DNA of 64,000 bases from Brucella thiophenivorans (GCF_002252445.1 NZ_NNRJ01000015.1:496001-560000), one strand, 5' to 3'. Positions 1 through 9,719 are shown, counted from the first letter of the stretch. Notes: generated by a model from the letters alone, not told the origin. Translations and numbers: made by a program.

Positions 1-575
1 AAGCGGAACTTGCCGACCTTCATAAGAACGAAACGCTGGTTGCGTCGGAAATGCCGAATATTTCCGGCGGCGGCATCGCGCTTTCGGTCGATCTTTCGGG
101 AGATGCAAACAAGCTCATCGGTTATCGCGGCAAGCATCACACGGCGGTTGTTGATGTGGATAAGCGCGCAGCCCATGAAGTTTTGGATTTCTGGGAGCCG
201 ATCTATGATCGCGGCTCACGCGAACTGGTGCTCGACCCGGATGAATTCTACATCCTTGTTTCGCGCGAAGCGGTGCATGTGCCGCCGCTTTTTGCTGCCG
301 AAATGACGCCTTTTGACCCGCTGGTTGGTGAGTTCCGCGTGCATTATGCTGGCTTCTTTGATCCGGGTTTTGGTCACACCGCTGCTGGTGGAACGGGGAG
401 TCGTGCGGTCTTGGAAGTGCGCAGTCATGAAGTCCCGTTCATTCTTGAACATGGGCAGATTGTCGGTCGTCTTGTTTATGAGCATATGTTGAATCGCCCG
501 AAGGCGCTTTATGGCCTTGATCTTGGATCAAACTATCAGGCGCAGCAGCTCAAGCTCTCCAAGCATTTCAGGTGA
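1..575 (+). CDS. dcd: 2'-deoxycytidine 5'-triphosphate deaminase, C-terminal part
   Basis: The reading frame is open from base 3 with no start, so this is the 3' part of a gene entering from the left. About 190 codons are visible, ending in TGA. The segment AGFFDPGFG followed by LEVRSHEVPF and the ending LSKHFR match the beta-barrel core of the Dcd/dUTPase superfamily. Alphaproteobacteria carry a long form of about 360 residues with two such domains, so roughly the second half is present. The enzyme deaminates dCTP to dUTP for dTMP synthesis in the cytoplasm. Family assignment is firm; the long-form assignment is inferred from what is known in relatives. Confidence 0.85.
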   Translation, partial: AELADLHKNETLVASEMPNISGGGIALSVDLSGDANKLIGYRGKHHTAVVDVDKRAAHEVLDFWEPIYDRGSRELVLDPDEFYILVSREAVHVPPLFAAEMTPFDPLVGEFRVHYAGFFDPGFGHTAAGGTGSRAVLEVRSHEVPFILEHGQIVGRLVYEHMLNRPKALYGLDLGSNYQAQQLKLSKHFR

Positions 576-632
576 TTGCGTTCTTCCCGGTTCGGTCTCT
601 ATAAAATAGGGAATAGGTGGAGGACTGCTTGG

Positions 633-1631
633 GTGAGAAATGGGAAGGAAGAGGTTCGGGAAAACACAGCAGATGCGCCAGTGCGTCGCTTGTCTGTTGG
701 GATTGTCGCATTGCCGGGGTTTACGCTGACGGCACTCAGCCTGTTTCTCGATCCGTTCCGCCTTGCAGCAGATGATCGCGACAAAAGTCGTCAGATCAGA
801 TGCGGGTGGAAAATCTGCACATTGTCGGGCGATCCGGTCACGTCCAGTTCTGGCATGGTGATTGAGCCAACTGCGCCCATTGGTGAGCTGGATGAGTGCG
901 ATTATGTGGCGGTTGTCGGTGGTATTCTCGCGCAATATCGTCCGCGTCAACAGGCGCTGATTGATCTTATCAAACGGGCAGACAAGCGCGGCAAGACAGT
1001 TGTAGGGCTTTGCACGGCGGCGTTTTTGTTGGCGGAAGGCGGCTTGCTGGATGACCGCAACTGCTGCGTAAGCTGGTTCCACCGCGACGATTTTATCGAT
1101 CTTTTTGATGGCTATTTTGCCGATACGACAAGCCTGTTTCATCGCAGTGGGCGGCATTATACCTGTGCGGGTGGCTTGGGCGCGGCATCACTTTCCCTTT
1201 CGATCATCCAGAATGAAATTTCCGAGGAGTTGGCACGTAAAAGCGCGTCCATTCTGATGATCCCTTATGAACTGGTGCGTTCAGAACAGCCGGCATTAAG
1301 CTTCAATGGTGTTCGCTCGCCAATGATCCGCAAGGCGATCCGCATTTTCGAGGAAACGCTGGAAGAGCCGGTGCCGATGATTGATGTCGCGCACAGGCTT
1401 GGTATTTCCGTGCGCCAGATGGAGCGCGGTTTTCGCATGGCGATAGGCCGCACGGCATTTGAGGTGCGCGAAGAGCTGCGGGTCAAGAAGGCGCGTGAAC
1501 TCCTGTCTGAAACCGGGCTTTCGCTACTGGAAGTGGCCGTCGCGAGCGGCTTTACCGATACGCGCAGCATGAACCGCTCCTTTGTTCGTCAGAAGCAGAA
1601 ACCGCCGCGCGATTATCGCAAACAGCGGTGA
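633..1631 (+). CDS. GlxA-family AraC-type transcriptional regulator
   Basis: The protein has about 332 residues. The N-terminal two thirds is a DJ-1/PfpI-like (class I amidotransferase-like) domain with the nucleophile-elbow segment VVGLCTAAFLLAEGG; the C-terminal ~100 residues are an AraC double helix-turn-helix ending FTDTRSMNRSFVRQKQKPP. This is the GlxA/ArgR/CdhR layout, whose members regulate catabolism of amino acids and quaternary amines such as arginine, carnitine and glycine betaine. I chose GTG at 633 because GGAGGA lies 8 bases upstream; the frame could also open at TTG 576, directly after dcd, but that has no ribosome site. The regulated genes are not identifiable from context. 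Confidence 0.85.
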   Translation: MRNGKEEVRENTADAPVRRLSVGIVALPGFTLTALSLFLDPFRLAADDRDKSRQIRCGWKICTLSGDPVTSSSGMVIEPTAPIGELDECDYVAVVGGILAQYRPRQQALIDLIKRADKRGKTVVGLCTAAFLLAEGGLLDDRNCCVSWFHRDDFIDLFDGYFADTTSLFHRSGRHYTCAGGLGAASLSLSIIQNEISEELARKSASILMIPYELVRSEQPALSFNGVRSPMIRKAIRIFEETLEEPVPMIDVAHRLGISVRQMERGFRMAIGRTAFEVREELRVKKARELLSETGLSLLEVAVASGFTDTRSMNRSFVRQKQKPPRDYRKQR

Positions 1632-1733
1632 TTTTCGGAGATTACTTGCGAAGCATCGTACGAGAGCATATTTCTTGCGCCATATTAATGTGAATCTGCC
1701 AGCTTGGCAGAAACCCCAATGCAGGAGATTTGC

Positions 1734-2000
1734 ATGTCTGATGGTGTGAACCGTTTTCTTGGAGACTCGCCCGCACGCGTGTTGATAAAGCTTGTACTGA
1801 TCTCGCTGGTGGTTGGCGTGGTGATGAGCGCATTCCACTGGACGCCTTATGATATTCTCTATGGCATCCGAGATTTTGTGCTGCGCCTCTGGAATATGGG
1901 CTTCTCAGCCATTGCAGGTTTTGCCGATTATCTCATTCTCGGTGCGGCAGTCGTTATTCCTGCCTTTATTTTGCTCCGAATTCTCAGCTACCGGAAATAG
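1734..2000 (+). CDS. small DUF6460-type integral membrane protein
   Basis: An 88-residue protein with two hydrophobic segments, around residues 14-32 (LIKLVLISLVVGVVMSAF) and 57-80 (ending VVIPAFILLRI), with charged ends. It looks like the small DUF6460 membrane proteins common in Hyphomicrobiales; function unknown. ATG 1734 is preferred over an upstream ATG at 1704 because AGGAGA stands 5 bases before it. It stands alone between the GlxA regulator and a CAP-domain gene, followed by a dispersed palindromic repeat. Confidence 0.7.
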   Translation: MSDGVNRFLGDSPARVLIKLVLISLVVGVVMSAFHWTPYDILYGIRDFVLRLWNMGFSAIAGFADYLILGAAVVIPAFILLRILSYRK

Positions 2001-2010
2001 CTCGAGTATT

Positions 2011-2051
2011 TCCAGCAAAAGTGCGAAGCGGTTTTGCGTGGGATAATGCGC
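2011..2051. repeat. dispersed palindromic repeat, divergent copy
   Basis: GCAAAA and TTTTGC arms enclose GTGCGAAGCGG, followed by an ATAATGCGC end. It is a divergent copy of the core AAAAGTGNGAANCGGTTTT seen at 14.4, 18.7, 26.9, 34.3 and 48.0 kb. It lies between the DUF6460 gene and the CAP gene. Confidence 0.6.
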
Positions 2052-2079
2052 AACCCCAAGTATCTCAGAAGCCGGAAAA

Positions 2080-2562
2080 ATGCAGCAGAACAACAGTTTT
2101 ACTCTCTCCCGGCGCGGATTTTTGATCCTCGCCGGTGGGGCTCTCGCTTTCGCAGCTTTGCCGAAAGGCTTTGCAGAAGCCGCCACTGATGTTGATCCAA
2201 CGGCGCTGTTTAATCAGATCCGCAAATCCAATGGTTTGTCTTCCATGGCGACCGACAGCAAGCTTGAGAAAGCAGCGCTTTATCAGGCGCGGCGCATGGC
2301 AGCGTATGGCAAGATCGGCCACTCTGTCGGCTGGGGGAATGGGTTCGTTTCGCGGCTTAAGCAAGCGGGCATTCGTGGTCCAGCCGCAGAAAACGTGGCT
2401 TCCGGCCAGCCCAACACGCAAGCCGTTTTCGATGCCTGGATGAAATCGCCCGGCCATCGCAAGAACATGCTTGACCCAACGTTTGGGCATTACGGCCTTG
2501 CCTGGGCGACGCCTGAAAACAATCCACGTCGCCTTTACTGGGCGATGATGCTGGGCCTCTGA
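2080..2562 (+). CDS. Tat-exported CAP-domain (SCP/PR-1) protein
   Basis: 160 residues. The N-terminus has a twin-arginine motif (SRRGFL, residues 10-15), a hydrophobic stretch and AEA near residue 35 as a likely cleavage region, so export by the Tat system is expected. The rest is a CAP domain: IRKSNGL near the start, a central GHSVGWGNGF histidine segment, AAENVASG, and WMKSPGHRKNMLDPTFGHYGLA, the CAP signature. Bacterial CAP proteins are periplasmic or secreted with mostly unknown activity. The length is short but normal for the alphaproteobacterial subfamily. Confidence 0.85.
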   Translation: MQQNNSFTLSRRGFLILAGGALAFAALPKGFAEAATDVDPTALFNQIRKSNGLSSMATDSKLEKAALYQARRMAAYGKIGHSVGWGNGFVSRLKQAGIRGPAAENVASGQPNTQAVFDAWMKSPGHRKNMLDPTFGHYGLAWATPENNPRRLYWAMMLGL

Positions 2563-2698
2563 ATATTGTTGAACGCGCTCCTGACATAAGGCTGTCAGGG
2601 CTGCGACAATGCGGTGGCCGAATTCTCTGTCGTTTTGAATGATTCCAGCATAGAGCTTCTCCTGATCTTGTTTGAATTTTGGGAAAGCCGGGGATCGG

Positions 2699-4048
2699 AT
2701 GCTGCACGACCAAAGCATTGTTTCCAAACCATTTGAAGTGACCAATCGCATGGTGATGATGATCGCCGTGCCAATGACACTTGCCGCCGTCACCACACCT
2801 TTGCTGGGGTTGGTGGATATGGGCGTGGTCGGTCAAATGGGGCAGGCAGAGCTGATTGGCGGCCTAGCCATAGGCGCGCTGGTTTTTGACTTTCTGCTGA
2901 CCATGTTCAGCTTTCTGCGCTCCGGCACAACCGGGCTTGTCGCTCAGGCGATGGGCGCTGGCGATAAGGCGGAAGAACAGGCCATCTTCTGGCGGGCAAT
3001 CGTCATTGCCATTGCAGCCGGTATCCTGATGATCATTACCCTGCCGCTGACGTTAAAAGTTGCATCTGATTTCATTCATCCAACCGCTGCCACGCAGGAG
3101 GCGATGGTCACTTATGTATCGATCCGTATGCTTTCAGCGCCTGTGGCACTGATTAATTATTCGGTGCTTGGCCTGCTGCTTGGACGCGGACAGGGCATTT
3201 TGGGGCTAAGCCTTCAGGTGCTGATCAATGGCATCAATATCGTGCTCTGCATTATTCTCGGGTTGGAACTCGGCTGGGGTGTGGCCGGTGTTGCATGGGC
3301 AACGGTGACGGGTGAAACAGTAGCGGCGATTGTCGGTCTCTTCCTCGTCATGCGGCATTTCCACAAGCAGACGGGGCGTCACCCTGATGTCAAGCAGATT
3401 TTGGATAAGACGGGCATCGTGCGGATGATCGCGCTTAATCGCGACATCATGATCCGCTCGATCCTGCTTTTGGCAGCCTTTGCTTATTTTACCCGTGCAG
3501 GTTCTGAACTTGGGCCGGTCACGCTTGCGGCTAATGCAGTTCTGATGAACTTCTTCCTGATTTGCGGCTTCTTTCTTGATGGAATGGCCGCAGCGGTCGA
3601 GCAAATCGTGGGCCGCTCGGTTGGCGCACGCTATAGCCCGGCTTTCGTGCGTGGTGCGAAGCTCACTTTTGTTTGGGGGCTGGTGATGGCCAGCTTGATT
3701 GCATTCATTTTGCTGGTGTTTGGTGATGCGATTATCGACCTTCTGTCGAAGGCTTCCGATGTGCGCGATGAGGCGATCAAATATCTGCCATGGGCGGCAT
3801 TAACCGGACTGACCGGCTTACTCGCATTCCATATGGATGGGGTTTACATCGGCGCAACATGGTCGCGCGATATGCGCAACATGATGTTCTTCTCGCTGAT
3901 ATTCTTTTTGGCGGTGCTTTATGCAGTAAAGCCCGTGATGGGAAATCACGGGCTTTGGCTGGCGATCAATTTGTTCTTGTCGATCCGCGGCATCACGCTT
4001 TTGGCGTTGCTACCACGTAGGTACAGAACAGAGTTTTTTAAAACCTAA
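2699..4048 (+). CDS. MATE-family efflux transporter, DinF-like
   Basis: 449 residues with about twelve hydrophobic segments arranged as two six-helix halves. The opening VTTPLLGLVDMGVVGQMGQ and later SFLRSGTTGLVAQAMGAGD are typical of the DinF branch of MATE transporters, Na+ or H+ antiporters that export cationic drugs or toxic metabolites across the inner membrane. I prefer ATG 2699 over TTG 2672 because homologues start close to this point. The 3' end overlaps the convergent pyrD stop by 4 bases. Confidence 0.85.
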   Translation: MLHDQSIVSKPFEVTNRMVMMIAVPMTLAAVTTPLLGLVDMGVVGQMGQAELIGGLAIGALVFDFLLTMFSFLRSGTTGLVAQAMGAGDKAEEQAIFWRAIVIAIAAGILMIITLPLTLKVASDFIHPTAATQEAMVTYVSIRMLSAPVALINYSVLGLLLGRGQGILGLSLQVLINGINIVLCIILGLELGWGVAGVAWATVTGETVAAIVGLFLVMRHFHKQTGRHPDVKQILDKTGIVRMIALNRDIMIRSILLLAAFAYFTRAGSELGPVTLAANAVLMNFFLICGFFLDGMAAAVEQIVGRSVGARYSPAFVRGAKLTFVWGLVMASLIAFILLVFGDAIIDLLSKASDVRDEAIKYLPWAALTGLTGLLAFHMDGVYIGATWSRDMRNMMFFSLIFFLAVLYAVKPVMGNHGLWLAINLFLSIRGITLLALLPRRYRTEFFKT

Positions 4049-5139
4049 GCCGGCAGACGGCGCGCGGCCCATTCCTTCGTGTCGCGGTCGCGCAGATCAG
4101 CAATGCTGGCGACACCTGCGGTTTTGACGGCGTCTGAAAGTCCGCGCACGATGTCTGAGGCAAGGCCCGGACCGCGATAGATCATGCCGGTATAAAGCTG
4201 AATAAGATCAGCACCAGCTTTGATCTTGGTCAGAGCGGTTTCAGCACTATCTATACCGCCGACGCCGATCAACGGCATGTCGGCACCGACGCGCTCACGC
4301 ATGCGCGCCAGAATAATCGTCGAACGCTCAAACAGCGGCACGCCGGAAAGACCACCGGCTTCTTCGCGGTTGTCAGCACTTTTCAAGCCATTGCGCGAAA
4401 GCGTTGTGTTGGAAACGATAATACCGTCGAGCTTCTGCTCAAGCGCTTCTGTTGCAATATCGTCGAGTTCGTCATCGGAAAGATCAGGTGCAATCTTGAG
4501 GAAGACCGGACGCTTGAGCGTGCACATCTTGCCTTCTTCATCGCGCGCAGCAAGCACACGCGAGAGCAGCTCACGCAGCGCATCGCGTGATTGCAGATTG
4601 CGCAGGCCCGGCGTGTTGGGCGAAGAAATATTGACGGTGAAATATCTGGCAAGCTGATAGAATTTGCGAATACCGGCCACATAATCGCCGATACGATCCT
4701 CGGCATCCTTATTGGCACCGATATTGACGCCGACGATGCCGCTTTTGCCAGCGCGCTGTGACAGGCGCTTGAACGCCGCATCATGGCCTTCATTGTTGAA
4801 GCCGAGGCGGTTGATGACGGCGCGATCATCAACCAGACGGAAAATGCGTGGGCGCGGATTGCCGCTCTGCGGACGAGGTGTGATAGTTCCGACTTCCGTA
4901 AAGCCAAAACCTACCTTCAAAAGCGCATCCGGCACTTCAGCATTCTTGTCATAGCCTGCGGCCATGCCAACTGGATTGGGAAACTGTAGCCCTGCGATCT
5001 TTACGCTAAGAGCTGGGTCATCCGGCCGATTGCAGGTGACGATACCTGTTTTCAGTCCGGCGATGGACAGACCATGCGCTTGCTCGGCGTCGAGCGTAAA
5101 CAATGCACGTCGGCCGATAGTTTCAAAAATCCCGCTCAT
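4045..5139 (-). CDS. pyrD: dihydroorotate dehydrogenase, quinone-dependent (class 2)
   Basis: 364 residues, the usual class-2 length. It oxidises dihydroorotate to orotate with FMN and passes electrons to membrane quinone, the fourth step of UMP synthesis. FPNPVGMAAGYDKNAEV near residue 50, TITPRPQSGNPRPR, NRLGFNNEG, and NISSPNTPGLRNLQ with the class-2 catalytic serine are all present; the C-terminal IGVGGIDS and LIQLYTGMIY bind the FMN phosphate. The N-terminal helix (FETIGRRALFTLDAEQAHG) is the membrane-contact segment of class 2. Its start overlaps the stop of the upstream DUF952 gene by 4 bases (ATGA), so the two are translationally coupled. Confidence 0.96.
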   Translation of the reverse strand: MSGIFETIGRRALFTLDAEQAHGLSIAGLKTGIVTCNRPDDPALSVKIAGLQFPNPVGMAAGYDKNAEVPDALLKVGFGFTEVGTITPRPQSGNPRPRIFRLVDDRAVINRLGFNNEGHDAAFKRLSQRAGKSGIVGVNIGANKDAEDRIGDYVAGIRKFYQLARYFTVNISSPNTPGLRNLQSRDALRELLSRVLAARDEEGKMCTLKRPVFLKIAPDLSDDELDDIATEALEQKLDGIIVSNTTLSRNGLKSADNREEAGGLSGVPLFERSTIILARMRERVGADMPLIGVGGIDSAETALTKIKAGADLIQLYTGMIYRGPGLASDIVRGLSDAVKTAGVASIADLRDRDTKEWAARRLPA

Positions 5140-5489
5140 TTGTTTTCCAGCTCCGGGAAGATATGGAGACCATTTTTATCAAGCGGCAATGGCCCGACTT
5201 TTATCACTGCCGATAAAGGCAGCGCGGCATAAAGATGCGGAAACAACGCACCGCCACGCGAGACTTCATATGTGAGCGCATCACCCAAAACAGCGGCGTC
5301 TACGCTTATAAGCAGCAGATCCGTTTGCCCGGCAAAATGTTTGGCGGCTGTTTCACGCACCTGTTCATGGGTGGAGAAATGTATATAGCCATCGGCAATA
5401 TCAACTGGTGCACCGGTAAAAGTGCCAGCCTTTTCTGCCTGCGCCCAGAGATCGCGCGGGGCGATCTTGTAAATGGTCGTTTTGGTCAT
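5136..5489 (-). CDS. DUF952 family protein
   Basis: 117 residues with the family hallmarks: the opening IYKIAPRDLWAQAEKAGTFTG, the central DGYIHFSTHEQVRETAAKHFAGQ, and the C-terminal FPHLYAALPLSAV. The biochemical role of DUF952 is not established. Its position directly upstream of and overlapping pyrD is conserved in many Hyphomicrobiales, as far as I recall, and suggests co-transcription; that says nothing certain about function. Confidence 0.88.
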   Translation of the reverse strand: MTKTTIYKIAPRDLWAQAEKAGTFTGAPVDIADGYIHFSTHEQVRETAAKHFAGQTDLLLISVDAAVLGDALTYEVSRGGALFPHLYAALPLSAVIKVGPLPLDKNGLHIFPELENK

Positions 5490-5603
5490 GGCAGCTCTCT
5501 ATCCCGAATTTATTTGAAAATCAAAGCATGGCTTGTTCGTTTTTCTTGCATAGCTCCCATATGATGTGGGACGCTTAAAAAATGCTCTGAAGGAGTTCGA
5601 ACC

Positions 5604-6041
5604 ATGTCTGGCAAAAATATGCCGTTAATTTGCACCTTGGCTGTCGCTTCATTGCTTGGGTTTAGCAGCGCTTATGCGCAGGACAATGGGCGCTATCGCC
5701 TTGAAGGCACGGAAACTGGCTATGTGCGGCTTGATACGCGCACAGGCGCGCTTTCGGTTTGCAACGAGCAGCAGGGTCAACTCATCTGCAAAATGGCGAC
5801 CGAAGACCGCGAAGCTTATGAGAACGATATTTCTGATTTGCAGGGCAGGGTGAAAAAGCTTGAGGACAAGCTTGCAGCGGTTGAATCGGGCGCTGCATCG
5901 GCCACGCCTTCCAAGCTGCCCTCGGAAGCAGAGTTCGAGCAATCGCTTGGTTATATGGAGCGTTTTATGCGCCGCTTCATGGATGTTGCAAAAAGCTTTG
6001 ATAGTGAGCCTGAGAAGCCTGCGGACGGCGCACAACAGTGA
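5604..6041 (+). CDS. secreted/periplasmic coiled-coil protein, unknown function
   Basis: 145 residues. Residues 1-25 are a Sec signal peptide ending SSAYAQ. The mature part begins with a small segment containing two cysteines (LSVCNEQQGQLICKMATEDR), which could form a disulfide, followed by a predicted coiled coil (DISDLQGRVKKLEDKLAAVE) and an acidic tail. AGGAG lies 8 bases before ATG 5604. I recognise no enzyme signature; it is a conserved-hypothetical type of envelope protein. Confidence 0.75.
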   Translation: MSGKNMPLICTLAVASLLGFSSAYAQDNGRYRLEGTETGYVRLDTRTGALSVCNEQQGQLICKMATEDREAYENDISDLQGRVKKLEDKLAAVESGAASATPSKLPSEAEFEQSLGYMERFMRRFMDVAKSFDSEPEKPADGAQQ

Positions 6042-6219
6042 CGATCTGATAATTTAGTAGGCCTTGCGCGTTGTCTATGAAAATGCTTGCCTTCCCTAGT
6101 GTGGTGAATTTGTAGTTCCTACCATGTGTGTTGCATGCACTTTTAGGAACTTCAAATTCATAAGCCATACTAGTCTGTTTTCCCAATAGAGGTAAACGGT
6201 AGGGGAGGATAGTCCGGCA

Positions 6220-9200
6220 ATGCAGGGCTGGGGAATTTTAGGCGTCGCATTTCTGTATCTGTTGATGCTGTTCGCTGTGGCCAGCATTGGCGATAGACAA
6301 GCTGCGCGCTGGAGCAGCGCCCCGCGCCCCTATATCTATGCGCTGAGCCTTGCGGTCTATTGCACCTCGTGGACGTTTTTCGGCTCCGTTGGCTTGTCTG
6401 CTCAACGCGGGCTTGAGTTTTTAGGCATCTATATCGGCCCCATTCTGGTTTTCACGCTCGGCAACCGATTATTGCGTCATATCGTGCGGCTGGCCAAAGC
6501 CGAGCACATTACCTCTATCGCCGATTTTCTGGCTGCGCGTTATGGCAAAAGCTTTGGCGTGGCGTCGCTTGCCACCGCAATTGCTGCCGTTGGCTCCATT
6601 CCCTATATCGCGCTGCAACTCAAAGCCGTTTCGGGCAGTGTCGGTCTGGTGATGGAGCATTATGGCTCGGCCTTTGATCCATCATCCTTTGTGTTTGGCG
6701 ATATTTCATTGCCGGTGGCTGCGGTTCTCGCGGTCTTTGCGATCCTGTTTGGTACCCGACATACCGATGCCACCGAACATCAGAACGGACTCATTTTGGC
6801 TGTCGCGCTAGAATCAGTCATCAAACTTTGCGCATTTCTGACGGTAGGATTGGCCTGTACATTTTTTCTGTTTGGCTCGCCGGGCGAGCTTATCGACAAG
6901 ATTTCGCAATCGCCAGCAGCGCTTGATGCCTTCCACTACGAAACATCTATTGGCACATGGATCGTACATACGATGCTGAGTGCCGCAGCCATCATCATGC
7001 TGCCGCGCCAGTTTCATGTGACGGTTGTTGAAAGTCGCAGCGAAAAAGAGCTGCGAACGGCCTTCTGGCTGTTTCCGCTTTATCTGATCCTGATCAATAT
7101 TTTTGTTTTCCCGATTGCGCTGATCGGCGTGATGACGCTCGGCAACACGGTGAGCGGCGATCTGTACGTTCTGGCACTTCCCTTGTCCGCCGGTGCGCAC
7201 TGGCTGGCATTGATCGCCTTTCTCGGTGGATTGTCTGCGGCAACGGCCATGGTCATTGTTGCCTGCGTTGCGCTCTCGATCATGATCTCGAACCATCTTG
7301 TTCTGCCGCTGATCATTCGCAGGCTTGCAGTCCGCCATCCGACCGAACAGCGCGATCTGACAATGATTATTTTGAATACGCGGCGGCTGACGATTATTGG
7401 CATTCTGGCGCTGGCATTCGTCTATTACCGCATGGCGTCGAACAACATTCACCTTGCATCCATCGGTCTCATATCCTTTGCGGCCATTGCGCAGTTCGTC
7501 CCTTCTTTTATCGGTGGCCTGTTCTGGCGCAACGCCAATGGACGCGGCGCGATGCTGGGTCTTTCCGCAGGCTTTCTCATCTGGGCATATACGTTGCTTC
7601 TGCCAACGGTTGCACCAGAAGATGCGGCTATCCTGCGCGACGGCTTTCTTGGCTTTACGGCGTTGCGCCCCGAAGCACTTTTTGGCACAGACGCACTGCC
7701 ACTGACCCATGGCGTGTTATGGAGTTTGGCTGCCAATACATTGTTTTATCTCCTGGGTTCGCTGTCGCGTGCATCAACGCCGCTTGAGCGTATTCAGGCC
7801 AGCATATTTTTGCCACGCTATTTCATCGGCACACCGACGCTCAAGCGTTTTCGGACGACTGTAACCGTCGCAGAACTCAAAGCCACCATGGCACGTTATC
7901 TGGGCGCAGAACGTGTCGAGCGCGCTTTCATTCGCTTTGAAGGGCGAGAACAGCGCAGGCTTGACCCAGGCATGACCGTCGACACGCCGCTCATCCGCTA
8001 CGCTGAGCAATTGCTGGGAACGGCGGTCGGATCATCCTCGGCGAGGCTGGTTTTATCTTTGCTGCTTAAGCGTAATGATGCGTCCGCGCGTGATGCGCGG
8101 CAATTGCTGGACGATGCTTCTGTGGCACTGCAACAAAACCGCGATCTGTTGCAGATCGCCCTCGACCAGATGGATCAGGGCATTACCGTGCTAGACAAGG
8201 ATTTGCGCCTAACCTGTTGGAATCGGCAGTTCCGCGCGTTGTTTGATCTGCCCGACGAAGTAATGCAGGTCGGCATTCCCGTCTCTGAAATTGTCGAGCA
8301 TTTGGGCCGCAACGGTGATCTTGCACCGCACGCCCAAAATGCTGCCATTCGTTCGCTTGCGACCTTGCGCAAACCATGGCGATTGACGCTGAAATCGACG
8401 GGTAAGGTGCTGGAGATCAATTCCAATCCGATGCCGGATGGCGGGCTTGTTGCAACCTATACCGACATCACTGCTGAGGTTGAGGCGGACTTGACGCGCC
8501 AGAAGGCGGCGGAAATGCTTGAGCAGCGCGTTGCTGACCGTACTGCCGAACTAACTGACGTGAACCAGCGATTGGCCAAGGCGCAGAGCGTTGCCGAAGA
8601 AGCCAATCTCGGCAAGACACGGTTTCTGGCGGCGGCAGGACACGACATTCTGCAACCGCTCAATGCGGCGCGGCTTTACAGCACTGCACTGGCTGAAAAG
8701 CTTGGCCGAGCCGAAACGAGCCAGCTTGCCCGCAATATTGATTCGTCGCTGGAGTCAGTCGAGGCTATTCTCGGAATGGTGCTCGACATATCGCGGCTTG
8801 ATACGGGGGCATTGAAGCCTGAAGTCTCGGTGTTTCGTCTTGATAAGTTGCTCAGTCAGATTGCAACAGATTTCACGCCCATGGCGCGTAAGAAGGGCCT
8901 TAAGCTTCGTGCGGTTCCTTCAAGCATCATTGTGAAAACCGACCGCAACATGCTGCGTCGTTTGATCCAGAATCTGGTGTCCAATGCGATTAAATATAGC
9001 CGCAAGGGCGGCATCCTCTTTGGGGTGCGCAGGCGCGGCAACTTCGTGGAACTGCAAGTGCTTGATACCGGCATAGGCATTCCAAAGCAGAAGCTCAAAC
9101 TTGTATTTCGCGAATTCACGCGTCTTGATGAAGGCATGCGCGAAGCCGAAGGTCTGGGCCTTGGGCTTTCCATCGTTGATCGCATTGCGCGAGTGCTGGA

Positions 9201-9717
9201 ATTACCGCTTGCTGTCATATCTTCAACGGGGAGAGGCAGCGTTTTCACGCTGCACATTCCGGTGAGTGACGAGTCCGTGCCTGTCGAGGAAGTGGTCAAC
9301 CGCAAGGGCGTAAAACGTGCATCCAGTTTGACAGGGCTTGATGTACTTTGTGTGGATAATGACGCCAATATTCTCGCTGGTATGGAAACACTTTTGACTG
9401 GCTGGGGCTGCAATGTGACGACGCTGCGCAACGGCTCCGGTTTGAAAGTTTTCTGCGTTGAGCGCGAGGTGGCGCCTGATATTATCGTGGCGGATTATCA
9501 CCTCGATCATGAGAACGGGCTGGATATGATCGGCTTTGCACGTGAAAATTTTAAGCGTGACATACCGGCAATCCTGCTGACCGCTGATCGCTCCAAAGAA
9601 GTGCGCAAACGGGCCGACGACGAAAACGTCATCGTGCTGCATAAGCCTTTGCGCCCGGCAGCCTTGCGCTCATTGTTATCAAGTGCACTGCATCAGCGCT
9701 CGGCTGCGGCTGAATAA
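6220..9717 (+). CDS. CrbS-like hybrid sensor kinase with sodium/solute-symporter (SLC5) input domain
   Basis: 1165 residues. Residues 1 to ~520 form a sodium:solute symporter-like membrane domain with about 12-13 helices (LAVYCTSWTFFGSVGLSAQRG, YISFAAIAQF-type segments). A linker (STAC-like region ~540-620), a PAS domain (~640-750, ITVLDKDLRLTCWN), a coiled coil, HisKA with phospho-acceptor His808 in AAGHDILQPLNAARL, an HATPase domain (NLVSNAIKYS, DTGIGIP, GLGLGLSIV) and a C-terminal receiver with Asp1092 follow. This order is that of CrbS/NahK/ErcS kinases; CrbS with CrbR controls acetyl-CoA synthetase (acetate switch) in Vibrio and Pseudomonas. GGGGAGGA precedes ATG 6220. The regulated genes here are inferred only. 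Confidence 0.88.
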   Translation: MQGWGILGVAFLYLLMLFAVASIGDRQAARWSSAPRPYIYALSLAVYCTSWTFFGSVGLSAQRGLEFLGIYIGPILVFTLGNRLLRHIVRLAKAEHITSIADFLAARYGKSFGVASLATAIAAVGSIPYIALQLKAVSGSVGLVMEHYGSAFDPSSFVFGDISLPVAAVLAVFAILFGTRHTDATEHQNGLILAVALESVIKLCAFLTVGLACTFFLFGSPGELIDKISQSPAALDAFHYETSIGTWIVHTMLSAAAIIMLPRQFHVTVVESRSEKELRTAFWLFPLYLILINIFVFPIALIGVMTLGNTVSGDLYVLALPLSAGAHWLALIAFLGGLSAATAMVIVACVALSIMISNHLVLPLIIRRLAVRHPTEQRDLTMIILNTRRLTIIGILALAFVYYRMASNNIHLASIGLISFAAIAQFVPSFIGGLFWRNANGRGAMLGLSAGFLIWAYTLLLPTVAPEDAAILRDGFLGFTALRPEALFGTDALPLTHGVLWSLAANTLFYLLGSLSRASTPLERIQASIFLPRYFIGTPTLKRFRTTVTVAELKATMARYLGAERVERAFIRFEGREQRRLDPGMTVDTPLIRYAEQLLGTAVGSSSARLVLSLLLKRNDASARDARQLLDDASVALQQNRDLLQIALDQMDQGITVLDKDLRLTCWNRQFRALFDLPDEVMQVGIPVSEIVEHLGRNGDLAPHAQNAAIRSLATLRKPWRLTLKSTGKVLEINSNPMPDGGLVATYTDITAEVEADLTRQKAAEMLEQRVADRTAELTDVNQRLAKAQSVAEEANLGKTRFLAAAGHDILQPLNAARLYSTALAEKLGRAETSQLARNIDSSLESVEAILGMVLDISRLDTGALKPEVSVFRLDKLLSQIATDFTPMARKKGLKLRAVPSSIIVKTDRNMLRRLIQNLVSNAIKYSRKGGILFGVRRRGNFVELQVLDTGIGIPKQKLKLVFREFTRLDEGMREAEGLGLGLSIVDRIARVLELPLAVISSTGRGSVFTLHIPVSDESVPVEEVVNRKGVKRASSLTGLDVLCVDNDANILAGMETLLTGWGCNVTTLRNGSGLKVFCVEREVAPDIIVADYHLDHENGLDMIGFARENFKRDIPAILLTADRSKEVRKRADDENVIVLHKPLRPAALRSLLSSALHQRSAAAE

Positions 9718-9719
9718 AC

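Noticed and set aside
576-632. TTG start of the GlxA-type regulator directly after dcd
   Set aside because: No ribosome site, whereas GTG 633 has GGAGGA at proper distance and homologues start there.
5513-5525. TTTGAAAATCAAA near the DUF952/coiled-coil divergent region as an FNR/FixK box
   Set aside because: The spacing is wrong: only three bases lie between TTGA and TCAA-like halves.
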